DNA from: Hylemonella gracilis ATCC 19624
GTDB lineage: Bacteria; Pseudomonadota; Gammaproteobacteria; Burkholderiales; Burkholderiaceae_C
Assembly: GCF_000211835.1 (NCBI RefSeq)
Contig: NZ_AEGR01000082.1
Coordinates: 1-59,736, forward strand
DNA: 59,736 bases
Reading direction: 5' to 3'
This document shows positions 1 to 8,206 of the stretch, piece by piece. Within the stretch, counting starts at the first letter, position 1; every line of letters starts with the position of its first letter. Made by a program: the position numbers and the translations under genes. The notes beneath the pieces are model-generated. The model was given only the letters and a program-made list of their open reading frames with translations, searched no databases and had not been told where the DNA came from.

Positions 1-164
1 CATCCTGTCTGAACGGAGCGCCGCAGGCGCGCAGTGAGTTATGCCGGAGCAGCTTCACAGTCCTGCGCCAATGCGAAGTCGGCGTAGCCGACCGGCACCG
101 TATGAGCGCCCCGGCCCCAAGCCCGGTCCGTGCATCGCCACCCAAGCAGAAACGCCTGGATGGA

Positions 165-1577
165 TTACCGCAGCAGGAACTTCAACAGCCGATCCACCAG
201 CTTCCCATACGGCGGAACCAACAAAGCCGCGGTGGAGAACCGCGATTGCGTGAACACCGGACGCAACTTGGAGAAAGTGAGAAAGCCCTCGAAGCCGTGG
301 TAATGCCCCATGCCCGAGGCGCCAACCCCGCCGAAGGGCAGCTCGTCCTGGGCGACGTGGAACAACGCATCGTTGATGGACACACCGCCGGACATGATGC
401 GCGTCAGAAGTTTCTCCTGCAGCGCGCGGTCGTTCGTGAAAGGGTACAGCGCCAGCGGGCGCGGGCCGGCATTCACGCGCTGGATGACCTCCGTGTCCAG
501 GTCGTCGTACGCGATGACGGGCAGGATGGGGCCGAAGATTTCGCGTTGCATCAACTCGCAATCGGCGGGGGCGTTCAGCAACAGATGGGGCGCGATGCGG
601 CGCTTTGCTTCGTCGAAGGTCTGACCGGGAATGAGCGGGATCAGCTGCGCGCCGCGCGCCTGCGCCTCCTCCATCGCGTTCTTCAGCCGCGCGTAGGCCT
701 TCGCATCGATGATGCTGGTGTAGTCCGGCGTGTCCAGAGTGGGGTAACGTTGCGAGACGATCTCGCGCGCGAGCCGCACGAATTCCTCCACCTTGGCGCG
801 CGGCACGTAGGCGTGGTCGACCGTGGTGCAGATCTGGCCCGCGTTCAGGTACTTGACGTAGAGCAGTCGCTCGGCCGCCGTGCGCAGCGGAAAGTCATCC
901 AGCACGATGGCGGGCGACTTGCCTCCCAGTTCGAGCGTGACGGGGCAAAGGTTGGCCGCAGCCGCGGCCATCACGGCCTTGCCCGTCTGGCCCGAACCGG
1001 TGAAGAGCAGGTGGTCGAAGGGCAGCTTGGAAAACTCGATGCCCACGCCTCCGGTTTCATCGAAAACCCGCAGCTTGTCCGCCGCAAAGTAACGCGGCAG
1101 CTCGCGCATCAACAGCGCGGCCAGATGGCGCGAGTTTTCGCTCATCTTCACCATGGCGCGGTTGCCCGCCGCGAAGATGGCCGAGAGGGGCACCAGACTC
1201 AGGTTGAGCGGAAAGTTCCAGGGCACGATCACCCCCACCACGCCCAGGGGCTGGGGGATCACACGGTTGCTGGCCAGGCCAAAGGCCAGGCGATCGATGC
1301 CCCGGCGCTGCGGGCGCATCCAGCGGCGCAGATGCTTGCGCGCGTGGTGGATGGCGTGCAGCGTGGGAATCACTTCCGTCACCAGCGTCTCATGGCGCGA
1401 GCGGTGCCCATAGTCCGCGCTGATGGCCGCGCAGATCGCGTCCTGCTGGTCCCGCACGAAACGTTCCAACTGCTCCAGGTCGGCCAAGCGGCGGCCGTAG
1501 TCCGGCACTGGATCGGCGAGATAAGCCTGGCGCTGCAAGCGCAGCGAGGCCTGCAGCAGTTCGGTGGTGGCGGTCAT
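165..1577 (-). CDS. Coniferyl-type aldehyde dehydrogenase
   Basis: NAD(P)-dependent aldehyde dehydrogenase, 470 aa, cytoplasmic, oxidising an aldehyde to the acid. The start at 1577 (MTATTELL) is chosen over an in-frame ATG nine codons upstream because family members begin near this point. Visible ALDH landmarks are the PWNFP cofactor motif (about residues 119-123), the general-base Glu in LELGGKSP (about E216) and the nucleophile Cys in NAGQIC (about C250). The C-terminal stretch DELPFGGVGASGMGHYHG is typical of the coniferyl aldehyde dehydrogenase (CalB) subgroup. No lignin-monomer genes lie next to it, so the physiological substrate is inferred from the subgroup only. It reads toward the left edge, and the 164 bases beyond its stop hold nothing I recognise. 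Confidence 0.85.
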   Translation of the reverse strand: MTATTELLQASLRLQRQAYLADPVPDYGRRLADLEQLERFVRDQQDAICAAISADYGHRSRHETLVTEVIPTLHAIHHARKHLRRWMRPQRRGIDRLAFGLASNRVIPQPLGVVGVIVPWNFPLNLSLVPLSAIFAAGNRAMVKMSENSRHLAALLMRELPRYFAADKLRVFDETGGVGIEFSKLPFDHLLFTGSGQTGKAVMAAAAANLCPVTLELGGKSPAIVLDDFPLRTAAERLLYVKYLNAGQICTTVDHAYVPRAKVEEFVRLAREIVSQRYPTLDTPDYTSIIDAKAYARLKNAMEEAQARGAQLIPLIPGQTFDEAKRRIAPHLLLNAPADCELMQREIFGPILPVIAYDDLDTEVIQRVNAGPRPLALYPFTNDRALQEKLLTRIMSGGVSINDALFHVAQDELPFGGVGASGMGHYHGFEGFLTFSKLRPVFTQSRFSTAALLVPPYGKLVDRLLKFLLR

Positions 1578-1653
1578 GGCGGTCTCCTGTCGTGGGTCCA
1601 GCACGTGGGTTCTGGACGTGGTCTGCGAATGCCGTTAACTGTATGGGGCCCAC

Positions 1654-2310
1654 TCAGTGAGCCATGTAACGCCCGGCCCGATGGTTGACGATGAGGGTGA
1701 GGTTCAGCACCACCGCGCCAATGACGGACAGGGCCACCTGCGGCAAGGGCATGGTCAGCAGGGCCAGCAGCAGGACCAGGCCATCCGTGGCCATCTGCAC
1801 CTGGCCTGCCCGCCACCCGCGCGTTTCCTGCAGCCAGTACGCCAAGATGCCCACGCCGCCCAGGCTGGCCTGGTGACGGAACAAAATGAGAAAGCCCACG
1901 CCAAGCAGCACGCCGCCGATGAGCGCGGCGTACAGCGGCTGCACCGTGCCGAAGCTGACGCAGCGCGGGGTGATTTCCGTCAGCAGGGACAGCAGGGCCA
2001 CCGCGATGATGGTCTTGACCAAGAAAGCGCGCGGCATGCGTCGCCAGGCCAAGGCATAGAACGGCAGATTGAGCACGAAAAACACCAAGCCGTAGTTCCA
2101 GTCCAAGCTGTAATGCAGCAGAAATGACAAGCCGGCCACGCCGCCGCCCAGCAAACGTTCGTGCTGGAACAGGGTCACGGCCAAGGCGATCAGCGAAGTG
2201 CCGAACAACAGGGCCAGGGCGTCCTCCGCCAGACTGTGGCGCGGTGCGGCGGGTGGGCGAGTGCCTGTGGTCGTGGCAGTTGGAGTCGTGGAGTCAACAA
2301 AATCGGTCAT
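1654..2310 (-). CDS. YitT family membrane protein
   Basis: Integral inner-membrane protein of 218 aa with five to six predicted hydrophobic helices from about residue 28 to 208, after a Thr/Pro-rich cytoplasmic N-terminus. Glycine-rich segments such as GGVAGLSFLL and ASLGGVGILAYWLQ match the YitT (DUF161) repeat pattern. The family has no established general function; transport is often guessed. It lies 76 bp upstream of the aldehyde dehydrogenase on the same strand and is divergent from plsY. Family assignment is fairly safe, role unknown. Confidence 0.75.
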   Translation of the reverse strand: MTDFVDSTTPTATTTGTRPPAAPRHSLAEDALALLFGTSLIALAVTLFQHERLLGGGVAGLSFLLHYSLDWNYGLVFFVLNLPFYALAWRRMPRAFLVKTIIAVALLSLLTEITPRCVSFGTVQPLYAALIGGVLLGVGFLILFRHQASLGGVGILAYWLQETRGWRAGQVQMATDGLVLLLALLTMPLPQVALSVIGAVVLNLTLIVNHRAGRYMAH

Positions 2311-2411
2311 GCGCGGATTGTGGCATCCGGCTCCTTGCTGGCCCGTGCCGGATCGGTGGGCGCCGCCGGCTCGGGCACAATACCGGCCTTCTTTCGTTGG
2401 CTCGTCGCATC

Positions 2412-3053
2412 TTGGCTACTTACTCTTCCATCCTGTTCCCGGCACTCGTGGCTCTGGCCGCCTACCTGCTCGGTTCCTTGTCCTTCGCCGTCATCGTCAG
2501 CCGCGTGATGGGGTTGAACGATCCGCGCACCTATGGCAGCAAAAACCCCGGCGCCACCAATGTGCTGCGCTCCGGTTCCAAAAAGGCGGCCGTGGTGACC
2601 TTGCTGCTGGACGGGGCCAAGGGCTGGTTGCCGGTGGCGCTGGTGACTTGGTTCGGTCCCGCTCACGGCCTGGGCGAGGGCTCGGTGGCGCTCGCCGCCT
2701 TGGGGGCCTTCTTGGGACATCTCTACCCGGTGTTCTTCCGCTTTGTGGGCGGCAAGGGCGTGGCGACGGCGGCTGGTGTGCTGCTGGGCCTGCATTGGGC
2801 GCTGGGATTGGCGGTGCTGCTGACCTGGGTGCTGGTGGCCGTGGTGTCGAGGTATTCGTCCCTGTCGGCGCTGATCGCGTCGGTGGCGGCTCCGCTGTAT
2901 TACATGATGGGCGATGGTGAGCTGTGGATCACGAATCCGCCCGTGCTGTTCGCGGTGTGCGCCATGTCCTTGCTTCTGATCTACCGCCATGCCGAGAACA
3001 TCGGACGTCTCGCGCGCGGCCAGGAAAGCAAGCTCGGTCAAAAGAAGAAATAA
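2412..3053 (+). CDS. plsY: Glycerol-3-phosphate acyltransferase PlsY
   Basis: Acyl-phosphate:glycerol-3-phosphate acyltransferase, 213 aa, inner membrane. It makes lysophosphatidic acid, the first step of phospholipid synthesis, using acyl-phosphate from PlsX. Conserved PlsY motifs are visible: GSLSFAVIVSR near the N-terminus, the glycine/Asn-rich GSKNPGATNVLR, and HLYPVFFRFVGGKGVATAAG. Five hydrophobic helices are apparent. No ATG fits the family start. The open frame continues far upstream, antisense to the YitT gene, so I place initiation at the TTG at 2412 (MATYSSILFP), which gives the usual length. No strong Shine-Dalgarno is seen there. The start is inference; the family call is firm. 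Confidence 0.9.
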   Translation: MATYSSILFPALVALAAYLLGSLSFAVIVSRVMGLNDPRTYGSKNPGATNVLRSGSKKAAVVTLLLDGAKGWLPVALVTWFGPAHGLGEGSVALAALGAFLGHLYPVFFRFVGGKGVATAAGVLLGLHWALGLAVLLTWVLVAVVSRYSSLSALIASVAAPLYYMMGDGELWITNPPVLFAVCAMSLLLIYRHAENIGRLARGQESKLGQKKK

Positions 3054-3128
3054 CAACGCGCTGCCCGACCGCTGGCCAACCTGGCCACGGTCCACGGCTG
3101 TCTGGCAGCTGCCCAGGCGCCGGCGACT

Positions 3129-4088
3129 TCAGCGCCAGCTTGCCTGCGCGCCGAGTTGCAGGATCTGATGGTGATTCGGCCGCAGCCGAACCAAGGCGGT
3201 GGCCAGCGCGGACTTGATGGACGGGCTGCCTTGCAGGGTCTGGTGCAGTCGTGGTTGTGGCAGGGCTTGTCCGTCCGGTCCGGTCAATACCGCCACATGG
3301 GGCAGATTCGCCCGTTCGCTGCGCCGAACCACCAAGGCCAGCGCATTGTTTTCCAGTTGCACGTAGGTGCCGGGCGGGCACAGGCCGACGGCGCGCACCA
3401 AGGCGTGTCCGACCTCGTCCGCCGTGGCATGTGAGCCATTCATGATGGCGCGCACTGATTCGGTGGTGCTGCGCCCGGCACGCGACTTGCGCGGCGAAAT
3501 CATCGCCGCATAGCGGTCCACCGCGTGCAGGATGCGCACCAGGCGCCGCAGCGGGGGCAGGGCATGCAGGGGCAGGGGCGTCGCGTCTTCATCGTGATGG
3601 CGGCGCACGATCTCCACCCACAGCGGGTCGCCCACGCCCAGGCGGTCTGCCAGCAAGTGGGCGCCGCGCGGGGCATGGGTGCGCACGGCCTCCTGCTGCT
3701 CGGCGCCGGGCTTCTCGGTCTGCAGCGCAAGCTGGTCCTGCAGCTCGGTCATGGCGATGTTCATGGTCAGCGCGGCGTGCACCAAGGCGTCATGCTCGCT
3801 GCCGTCCAGCCTCAGCTCGGTGCCCAGCAAATGGCAGAGGGTGGCGCAGACTAGGCTGTGGGAGGCGCTGTAGCCGACCCAGGAATTGGTGGCCAGCTGG
3901 AACAGCAGGTACAGGCCCAGGTCCGCGTCGCGCCGCAGCAAATCGCGCAGCCAGCGGTCGTACTGCACCACCCGCTGTTCAAACTCCCGCACCGACAGCG
4001 GGTTGGAGAGCAAGACACCCAGGCCGGATTCCAGATCGGACCACAGCCCGAGCAGGTCTTCGTACTCGTTTTCGTCCTGGACGCTCAT
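3129..4088 (-). CDS. Degenerate HD-GYP/HDOD-like signalling protein
   Basis: Soluble protein of 319 aa with the helical arrangement of an HD-GYP phosphohydrolase (c-di-GMP hydrolase family). Equivalents of several conserved elements are present: SHSLVCATLCH, RRHHDEDA (where active members have HHE..DGSGYP) and AVDRYAAMISPRKSRAGRS (VaDrYdAl...R.Y). The diagnostic HD dyad is replaced by MN in AALTMNIAM, and no GYP triad follows the HH. It is therefore likely catalytically dead, perhaps a binding or scaffolding protein. A C-terminal region of about 90 residues is unassigned. It lies 51 bp downstream of yajQ on the same strand, so co-transcription and a c-di-GMP connection are plausible but inferred. 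Confidence 0.6.
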   Translation of the reverse strand: MSVQDENEYEDLLGLWSDLESGLGVLLSNPLSVREFEQRVVQYDRWLRDLLRRDADLGLYLLFQLATNSWVGYSASHSLVCATLCHLLGTELRLDGSEHDALVHAALTMNIAMTELQDQLALQTEKPGAEQQEAVRTHAPRGAHLLADRLGVGDPLWVEIVRRHHDEDATPLPLHALPPLRRLVRILHAVDRYAAMISPRKSRAGRSTTESVRAIMNGSHATADEVGHALVRAVGLCPPGTYVQLENNALALVVRRSERANLPHVAVLTGPDGQALPQPRLHQTLQGSPSIKSALATALVRLRPNHHQILQLGAQASWR

Positions 4089-4139
4089 GGTGCAACGGCG
4101 GCCCAGGAGGGATGGCAGGGGCTGCGCGTCACGGGCAGC

Positions 4140-4625
4140 TCAATCGCGGAAATTGTTGAAGTCCAGCGGGGTGTCGCTGATCTCCTTGCGCAGCAGAGCG
4201 ATGGCGGCCTGCAGGTCGTCGCGCTTGGCACCGGTGACGCGCACCTTGTCTTCCTGGATGCTGGCCTGCACCTTGATCTTGCTGTCCTTGATCAAGCGCT
4301 GGATCTTCTTGGCCAGTTCGGACTCGATGCCGTTTTTCACCTTGACGATCTTCTTGACCTTGTCGCCGCCGATTTTTTGCAGCTCGCCGATGTCGAGGAA
4401 GCGCACGTCCACGGACTGCTTGGTCAACTTGCCGCGCAGCACGTCCAGGATCTGCTCGATCTGGAAATCCGCGTCGCCGATCAAGGTGATTTCCTTGTCC
4501 TTGATCTCGATGCTGGCCGAAGTGCCCTTGAAGTCAAAACGGGTGCCGATCTCCTTGGCGGCGTTGTCCACGCCGTTCTTGACCTTGACCATGTCGGCTT
4601 CGCAAATGGTGTCGAATGAAGGCAT
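4140..4625 (-). CDS. yajQ: YajQ family c-di-GMP/nucleotide-binding protein
   Basis: Small cytoplasmic protein of 161 aa, full length for the YajQ/DUF520 family. It begins [11 protein letters not shown] and ends in the family's typical LDFNNFRD. Two alternating ferredoxin-like halves are evident, and the conserved GTRFDFKGT and [17 protein letters not shown] segments are present. Members in Xanthomonas and Pseudomonas bind c-di-GMP and modulate transcription factors; E. coli YajQ was first linked to RNA or nucleotide binding. It is divergent from murB with 58 bp between the start codons. The downstream gene is a degenerate HD-GYP protein. Confidence 0.92.
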   Translation of the reverse strand: MPSFDTICEADMVKVKNGVDNAAKEIGTRFDFKGTSASIEIKDKEITLIGDADFQIEQILDVLRGKLTKQSVDVRFLDIGELQKIGGDKVKKIVKVKNGIESELAKKIQRLIKDSKIKVQASIQEDKVRVTGAKRDDLQAAIALLRKEISDTPLDFNNFRD

Positions 4626-4683
4626 ATTGCGTATGAGGGGTAGCGGGGTGAGAAAATCAGAGGCTTACGAACAGCCGCCCTTT

Positions 4684-5760
4684 ATGTTAGTCGAGAACAA
4701 CGTCCCGCTGGAGCCCTACAACACCTTTCACATTGTCGCCAAGGCGCAGACCTTGATTCGCGTCAAGAGCGAGGCCGACGTGGCCGAGGTGCTGGCCGAT
4801 CCGGTGTTGGGGCCCGCGCGCAAGTTCGTGCTGGGCGGCGGCAGCAACATCGTGCTCACGGGCGACGTCAAGGCCGTCACGCTCAAGGTCGAAATCATGG
4901 GGCGGCGGCTGGTGGCGCAGGACGACAAGGCCTGGATTGTCGAGGCGGGTGCGGGCGAATCCTGGCACGAGGTGGTCGATTGGACGCTCTCCCAGGGCTG
5001 GCCCGGGCTGGAAAACATGGCGCTGATTCCCGGCACCATGGGCGCGGCCCCGGTCCAGAACATCGGTGCCTACGGCCTGGAATTGCAGGACCGCTTTGAC
5101 TCGCTGGACGCCATCGACCTGCACACGGGGCGGCCCTTCACGCTCAATGCCTCGCAGTGCGGCTTCGCCTACCGGGATTCGGTGTTCAAGCATGGGGCGC
5201 CGGGGACCGGTGCGGACAGCAACAACCTGGGACTGAAAGACCGTGCCCTGATCACCCGCGTGCGTTTGCGCCTGCCCAAGGCGTGGAGGCCCGACTTGGG
5301 CTACCTGGACCTGCAGCGCAAGCAGGCGGAAACCGGCATCACCGCACCCACGCCGCGCCAGGTTTTTGACTGGGTCTGCGAGATCCGCCGCGCCAAGCTG
5401 CCCGATCCGGCGGTGATCGGCAACGCGGGCAGCTTCTTCAAGAACCCGACTGTCACGCCCGAGCAGTGCGCGGACATCATCGCCCGCGAGCCCAACATCG
5501 TGCACTACCCCATGCCCGACGGCACGGTCAAGCTCGCCGCGGGCTGGCTGATCGACGCCTGCGGCTGGAAGGGCAAGAGCATTGGCCAAGCGGGCGTGTA
5601 CGAAAAGCAGGCTCTGGTGCTGGTGAACCGGGGCGGGGCGGCCACCCAGGCTCCGGCCGGTGCGACGGGGGGTGAGGTCATGACCCTGGCGCGCGCCATC
5701 CAGACCAGCGTCTATGAGCGCTTCGGCATCCGGTTGGAGCCGGAGCCGGTCGTCATCTAA
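4684..5760 (+). CDS. murB: UDP-N-acetylmuramate dehydrogenase MurB
   Basis: FAD-dependent UDP-N-acetylenolpyruvoylglucosamine reductase, 358 aa, cytoplasmic, second committed step of peptidoglycan precursor synthesis. The start is the ATG at 4684 (MLVENNVPLEPYNTFH); the upstream open frame is antisense to yajQ and discounted. Visible features are the FAD-binding VLGGGSNIVLTGD and IPGTMGAAPVQNIGAYG, the substrate motif FAYRDSVFK containing the conserved Tyr-Arg, and the catalytic Ser in GNAGSFFKNP. The length and the YRDSVFK loop place it in the E. coli-like type I class. A short insert (GAPGTGADSNN) follows YRDSVFK. Confidence 0.95.
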   Translation: MLVENNVPLEPYNTFHIVAKAQTLIRVKSEADVAEVLADPVLGPARKFVLGGGSNIVLTGDVKAVTLKVEIMGRRLVAQDDKAWIVEAGAGESWHEVVDWTLSQGWPGLENMALIPGTMGAAPVQNIGAYGLELQDRFDSLDAIDLHTGRPFTLNASQCGFAYRDSVFKHGAPGTGADSNNLGLKDRALITRVRLRLPKAWRPDLGYLDLQRKQAETGITAPTPRQVFDWVCEIRRAKLPDPAVIGNAGSFFKNPTVTPEQCADIIAREPNIVHYPMPDGTVKLAAGWLIDACGWKGKSIGQAGVYEKQALVLVNRGGAATQAPAGATGGEVMTLARAIQTSVYERFGIRLEPEPVVI

Positions 5761-5769
5761 GTCCTGACT

Positions 5770-7092
5770 TCAAACGCCCCGGGCGGTTTCGGGCGGCATC
5801 TCCCAGCCGATGTCGCCCAGCGCCCGTTCCAGCGCGCTGCGGCTGGGCTGGTCGACGAAGACGCAACGCTTGCCGGTGCGCTTGCAATGGTCCTTCACGC
5901 GCCAGTAGGCGTTGTGGCTGATGCAGCCGCTCTGGCAGATCACCAAGTCGGCGGCCGCCAGGGTGGCGTCGAGTTGACTGCTGTTGTCTTCCGTGCCGCC
6001 GTCGTGGTGCAGGAAACGCGCGCCGCGGTGCTCGATCAACTCGCGGTACACCGGCACGCTGGCTTGTCTGCCTCCTACGCACAGCACCGCGCAGCCCTCG
6101 AGCCGTGTTGGGAGGTGCGCCTCGCTGCGTGTGGTTTCGCCCAGGCTCCCCGTCTTGGCTGGCTGATCCACCCCGGCCGCGAGCGCGAGCGCGAGTGCGT
6201 GCTCGGCCCGGTCCGCGCGTTCCCGCTCTTGCTCCCGGTGTTCCCGGGTTTCGCGCAGTTCCAGGCGGGTTTGCCTCAGTTCCTCCTGCAGTTCTCGATT
6301 GCGCTGCGCCAGCGCCTGTCGCTCGGGCAGGTGAGGCGATGCGGCGTGCAGGCTGTCGTTGGCCTCCTGCAGTTGTTGCAGCCGCGTCTGCGCCTGGATC
6401 AATTCGGCACGCATGCGCAAGGCGCTGGCTTCTTGCGCTTCCAGTTGCGCGCCAAAGTGACGCGCCTGCTGCTGGCTGCGCTGCTGCGCACCGGCCAGTT
6501 CCCGCGCGAGGATGGCGTTTTCCTCCTGCAGCGCTTCCAGCCGGCTGAGGTCGGCGCGGGTGGCCGTGCCGACCTGGTGCTGCAGCATGTGCACTTCACC
6601 AAGGATGCGTTGTTCCAGCAAGTAGTCGCACCTGGGGTGCGTGAGCGCGGCCCAGAGCGCGCTGGCCAGGTCAGCGCGTCCTTCGTGGGCGCGGTCACGG
6701 CAGTCGTCCCACCAGCGCGCCAAGGCCTCGGTGGATTTGAGGGGCTGGGTGGCGCGGATCACCAGGGCGTAACGCTGGTCCAGGTCTTTTTGAACGGCAT
6801 CGGCCAGTGGGGAACGGCGCCGGCATTCGGTGACGGCCATGCAGTGCACTTCGTAGTCGCTGTGCGCGGGGACCGTGCCCAGCGCCTTGGCCGTCAACCT
6901 GCGCAGCAAGGGCAAGGGCAGGCAGACCCCGATGATGGGGCAGAAGGCGTGACCTTCGAGTTCCCAAAGACGGCGGCGGCGCGAGCCTGCGGCTACGGGC
7001 ACGGCAGTGTTGGCGGACGAGACCCCACCGATGACGGGCTGGGACGCTTGCGGCAGGGCCACCACGGGCGGCGCGCTACGGGTGTCGCACAT
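5770..7092 (-). CDS. DUF2325 protein with coiled coil and Cys/His-rich N-terminus
   Basis: Cytoplasmic protein of 440 aa in three parts. Residues about 45-160 hold a conserved module with HAFCPIIGVC and HCMAVTEC, giving Cys51, Cys57, Cys84 and Cys90 plus neighbouring His as possible metal ligands. Residues about 180-300 are a long Glu/Arg/Gln-rich coiled coil. Residues about 332-430 are a DUF2325 domain (VLCVGGRQASVPVYRELIEH...DLVICQSGCISHNAYWRVK). DUF2325 has no established biochemical role. The gene starts 13 bp downstream of the small gene 7106..7444, and both appear to be transcribed from a promoter containing a perfect Fur box, so iron-linked expression is expected. Confidence 0.75.
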   Translation of the reverse strand: MCDTRSAPPVVALPQASQPVIGGVSSANTAVPVAAGSRRRRLWELEGHAFCPIIGVCLPLPLLRRLTAKALGTVPAHSDYEVHCMAVTECRRRSPLADAVQKDLDQRYALVIRATQPLKSTEALARWWDDCRDRAHEGRADLASALWAALTHPRCDYLLEQRILGEVHMLQHQVGTATRADLSRLEALQEENAILARELAGAQQRSQQQARHFGAQLEAQEASALRMRAELIQAQTRLQQLQEANDSLHAASPHLPERQALAQRNRELQEELRQTRLELRETREHREQERERADRAEHALALALAAGVDQPAKTGSLGETTRSEAHLPTRLEGCAVLCVGGRQASVPVYRELIEHRGARFLHHDGGTEDNSSQLDATLAAADLVICQSGCISHNAYWRVKDHCKRTGKRCVFVDQPSRSALERALGDIGWEMPPETARGV

Positions 7093-7105
7093 CGGATGGT
7101 TCCTC

Positions 7106-7444
7106 TCAGTGCATCAAGGTGCTGACGGGCAGCAGACCCAAGGGATCGGCCAGGGCGGGATCCGGCTGCGTGACGACGGAGGCGTCGCTGCTTGCATCGC
7201 TGACAACGATCCAGCGCTCGTGCGCCATGGCCATCACGTGGCGCAGTCCCGGACTGGCGTGCGGATGGTTCTTGAGCAGATAGAGGTTGCAGACGATCTT
7301 GCGCGCCATGGCCGTGCGCTGCTGTCGCGCGGAAGTGGGCGCGTTGTCATTCGGCGCGGCCCAGCAACTCATCAGGGCCACCGTGCCAGCCACCAGGGCT
7401 TCGAGGCAGGGCTGGGCCAGGTCATCATCGGCGGCACAGGACAT
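7106..7444 (-). CDS. Hypothetical protein, first gene of a Fur-box operon
   Basis: 112-aa protein that I do not recognise. It has no signal peptide or membrane helix. A central stretch, ARKIVCNLYLLKNHPHASP, contains Cys and His residues. A GGAG Shine-Dalgarno lies six bases before the ATG at 7444, which supports real translation. It is 21 bp downstream of a 35-bp palindrome carrying a Fur operator and 13 bp upstream of the DUF2325 gene, so the two are probably one iron-responsive transcription unit. Function unknown. Confidence 0.6.
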   Translation of the reverse strand: MSCAADDDLAQPCLEALVAGTVALMSCWAAPNDNAPTSARQQRTAMARKIVCNLYLLKNHPHASPGLRHVMAMAHERWIVVSDASSDASVVTQPDPALADPLGLLPVSTLMH

Positions 7445-7464
7445 GAGGGTCTCCAGAAGTTGTC

Positions 7465-7499
7465 TTCATTGTATTGAGAATTATTCTCAATACAATGAA
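7465..7499 (-). promoter_or_regulatory. Perfect 35-bp palindrome containing a Fur box
   Basis: Two 17-bp arms match perfectly around a single central base at 7482. The core TGAGAAT-T-ATTCTCA is an exact 7-1-7 inverted repeat of the type bound by the ferric uptake regulator. On the minus strand a TACAAT -10-like hexamer is contained in the distal arm, so Fur binding would block RNA polymerase. The only gene start it can serve is the 112-aa gene at 7444; there is no plus-strand gene before rpmG's 3' end. Confidence 0.85.
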
Positions 7500-7614
7500 T
7501 GACCATGCCGCTCACGGGGGATCGACCAAGGTCGATCAAGGAGACAAACGGGCGAGACACCTAGCCGTCGAGGATGGGGACCTGCACGCACCGAGGCGCT
7601 GTTTTTGAGCAAAA

Positions 7615-7653
7615 GCAAAGAGAAAAGCCCGCGCACCGGAACGGTGGGCGGGC
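7615..7653 (-). terminator. Rho-independent terminator of rpmBG
   Basis: On the minus strand, downstream of rpmG, a 12-bp stem with one mismatch (arms 7642-7653 and 7627-7638, three-base loop) is followed directly by TTTTCTCTTTGC. It closes the rpmB-rpmG unit before the Fur-regulated genes. Confidence 0.8.
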
Positions 7654-7676
7654 CTGGCGGGAAACCAGTGGCTGAA

Positions 7677-7847
7677 TTACTTCAGCTTGATTTCCTTGTA
7701 TTCCACATGCTTGCGAGCCTTGGGGTCGAACTTCATGATCGACATCTTCTCGGGCATGGTCTTCTTGTTCTTGCTGGTCGTGTAGAAGTGACCGGTGCCG
7801 GCCGTGGATTCCAGCTTGATCTTTTCGCGTCCGCCTTTGGTGGCCAT
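7677..7847 (-). CDS. rpmG: 50S ribosomal protein L33
   Basis: 56-aa ribosomal protein L33, beginning [15 protein letters not shown] and ending VEYKEIKLK. This is the usual betaproteobacterial length, and the form lacks the zinc-binding cysteine pairs, so it is the zinc-independent type. It lies 15 bp downstream of rpmB in the standard rpmB-rpmG operon, with a good AGGAG just before the start, and ends about 25 bp before a strong terminator. Confidence 0.95.
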   Translation of the reverse strand: MATKGGREKIKLESTAGTGHFYTTSKNKKTMPEKMSIMKFDPKARKHVEYKEIKLK

Positions 7848-7862
7848 GGTGCTTCTCCTTGA

Positions 7863-8096
7863 TTAGGCTTGGCCGCGCGCACGCAGGTCAGCGAGCACGG
7901 AGTCGATGCCGTTCTTGTCGATCAGTCGCAGGGCGGCGCTGGAAACGCGCAGGCGCACCCAACGGTTTTCGCTCTCGACCCAGAAACGGCGGTATTGCAG
8001 GTTCGGCAGGAACCGGCGCTTGGTTTTGTTGTTGGCGTGGGAAATGTTGTTCCCGACCATGGGCTTCTTGCCCGTCACTTCACAGACGCGTGCCAT
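7863..8096 (-). CDS. rpmB: 50S ribosomal protein L28
   Basis: 77-aa ribosomal protein L28 of the large subunit. [20 protein letters not shown] and the [11 protein letters not shown] segment are diagnostic, and the length equals that of close homologues. It is first in the rpmB-rpmG operon. A perfect TATAAT on the minus strand lies about 110 bp upstream, and the roughly 100-nt leader can fold into two hairpins. Confidence 0.96.
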   Translation of the reverse strand: MARVCEVTGKKPMVGNNISHANNKTKRRFLPNLQYRRFWVESENRWVRLRVSSAALRLIDKNGIDSVLADLRARGQA

Positions 8097-8121
8097 GTGG
8101 ACACTTCGCTTTCTTCATACG

Positions 8122-8196
8122 ACCGCCACCTGAGCAGTGGGGGTCTCACCTCGCCAAGTAGGGTGGCGGTGGCCCATCGAATGCTGGGGACCCAGC
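8122..8196 (-). promoter_or_regulatory. Structured 5' leader of rpmB
   Basis: Between the predicted -10 and rpmB the leader RNA can form a hairpin from GCTGGG/CCCAGC (plus-strand 8183-8196). A second stem of nine perfect pairs (8122-8130 with 8162-8170) encloses a 31-nt loop that can pair internally through GTGAG/CTCA-like segments. Ribosomal protein operons often carry autogenous control structures in such leaders; that role is inference here. Confidence 0.4.
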
Positions 8197-8206
8197 AAAG
8201 CCGACG

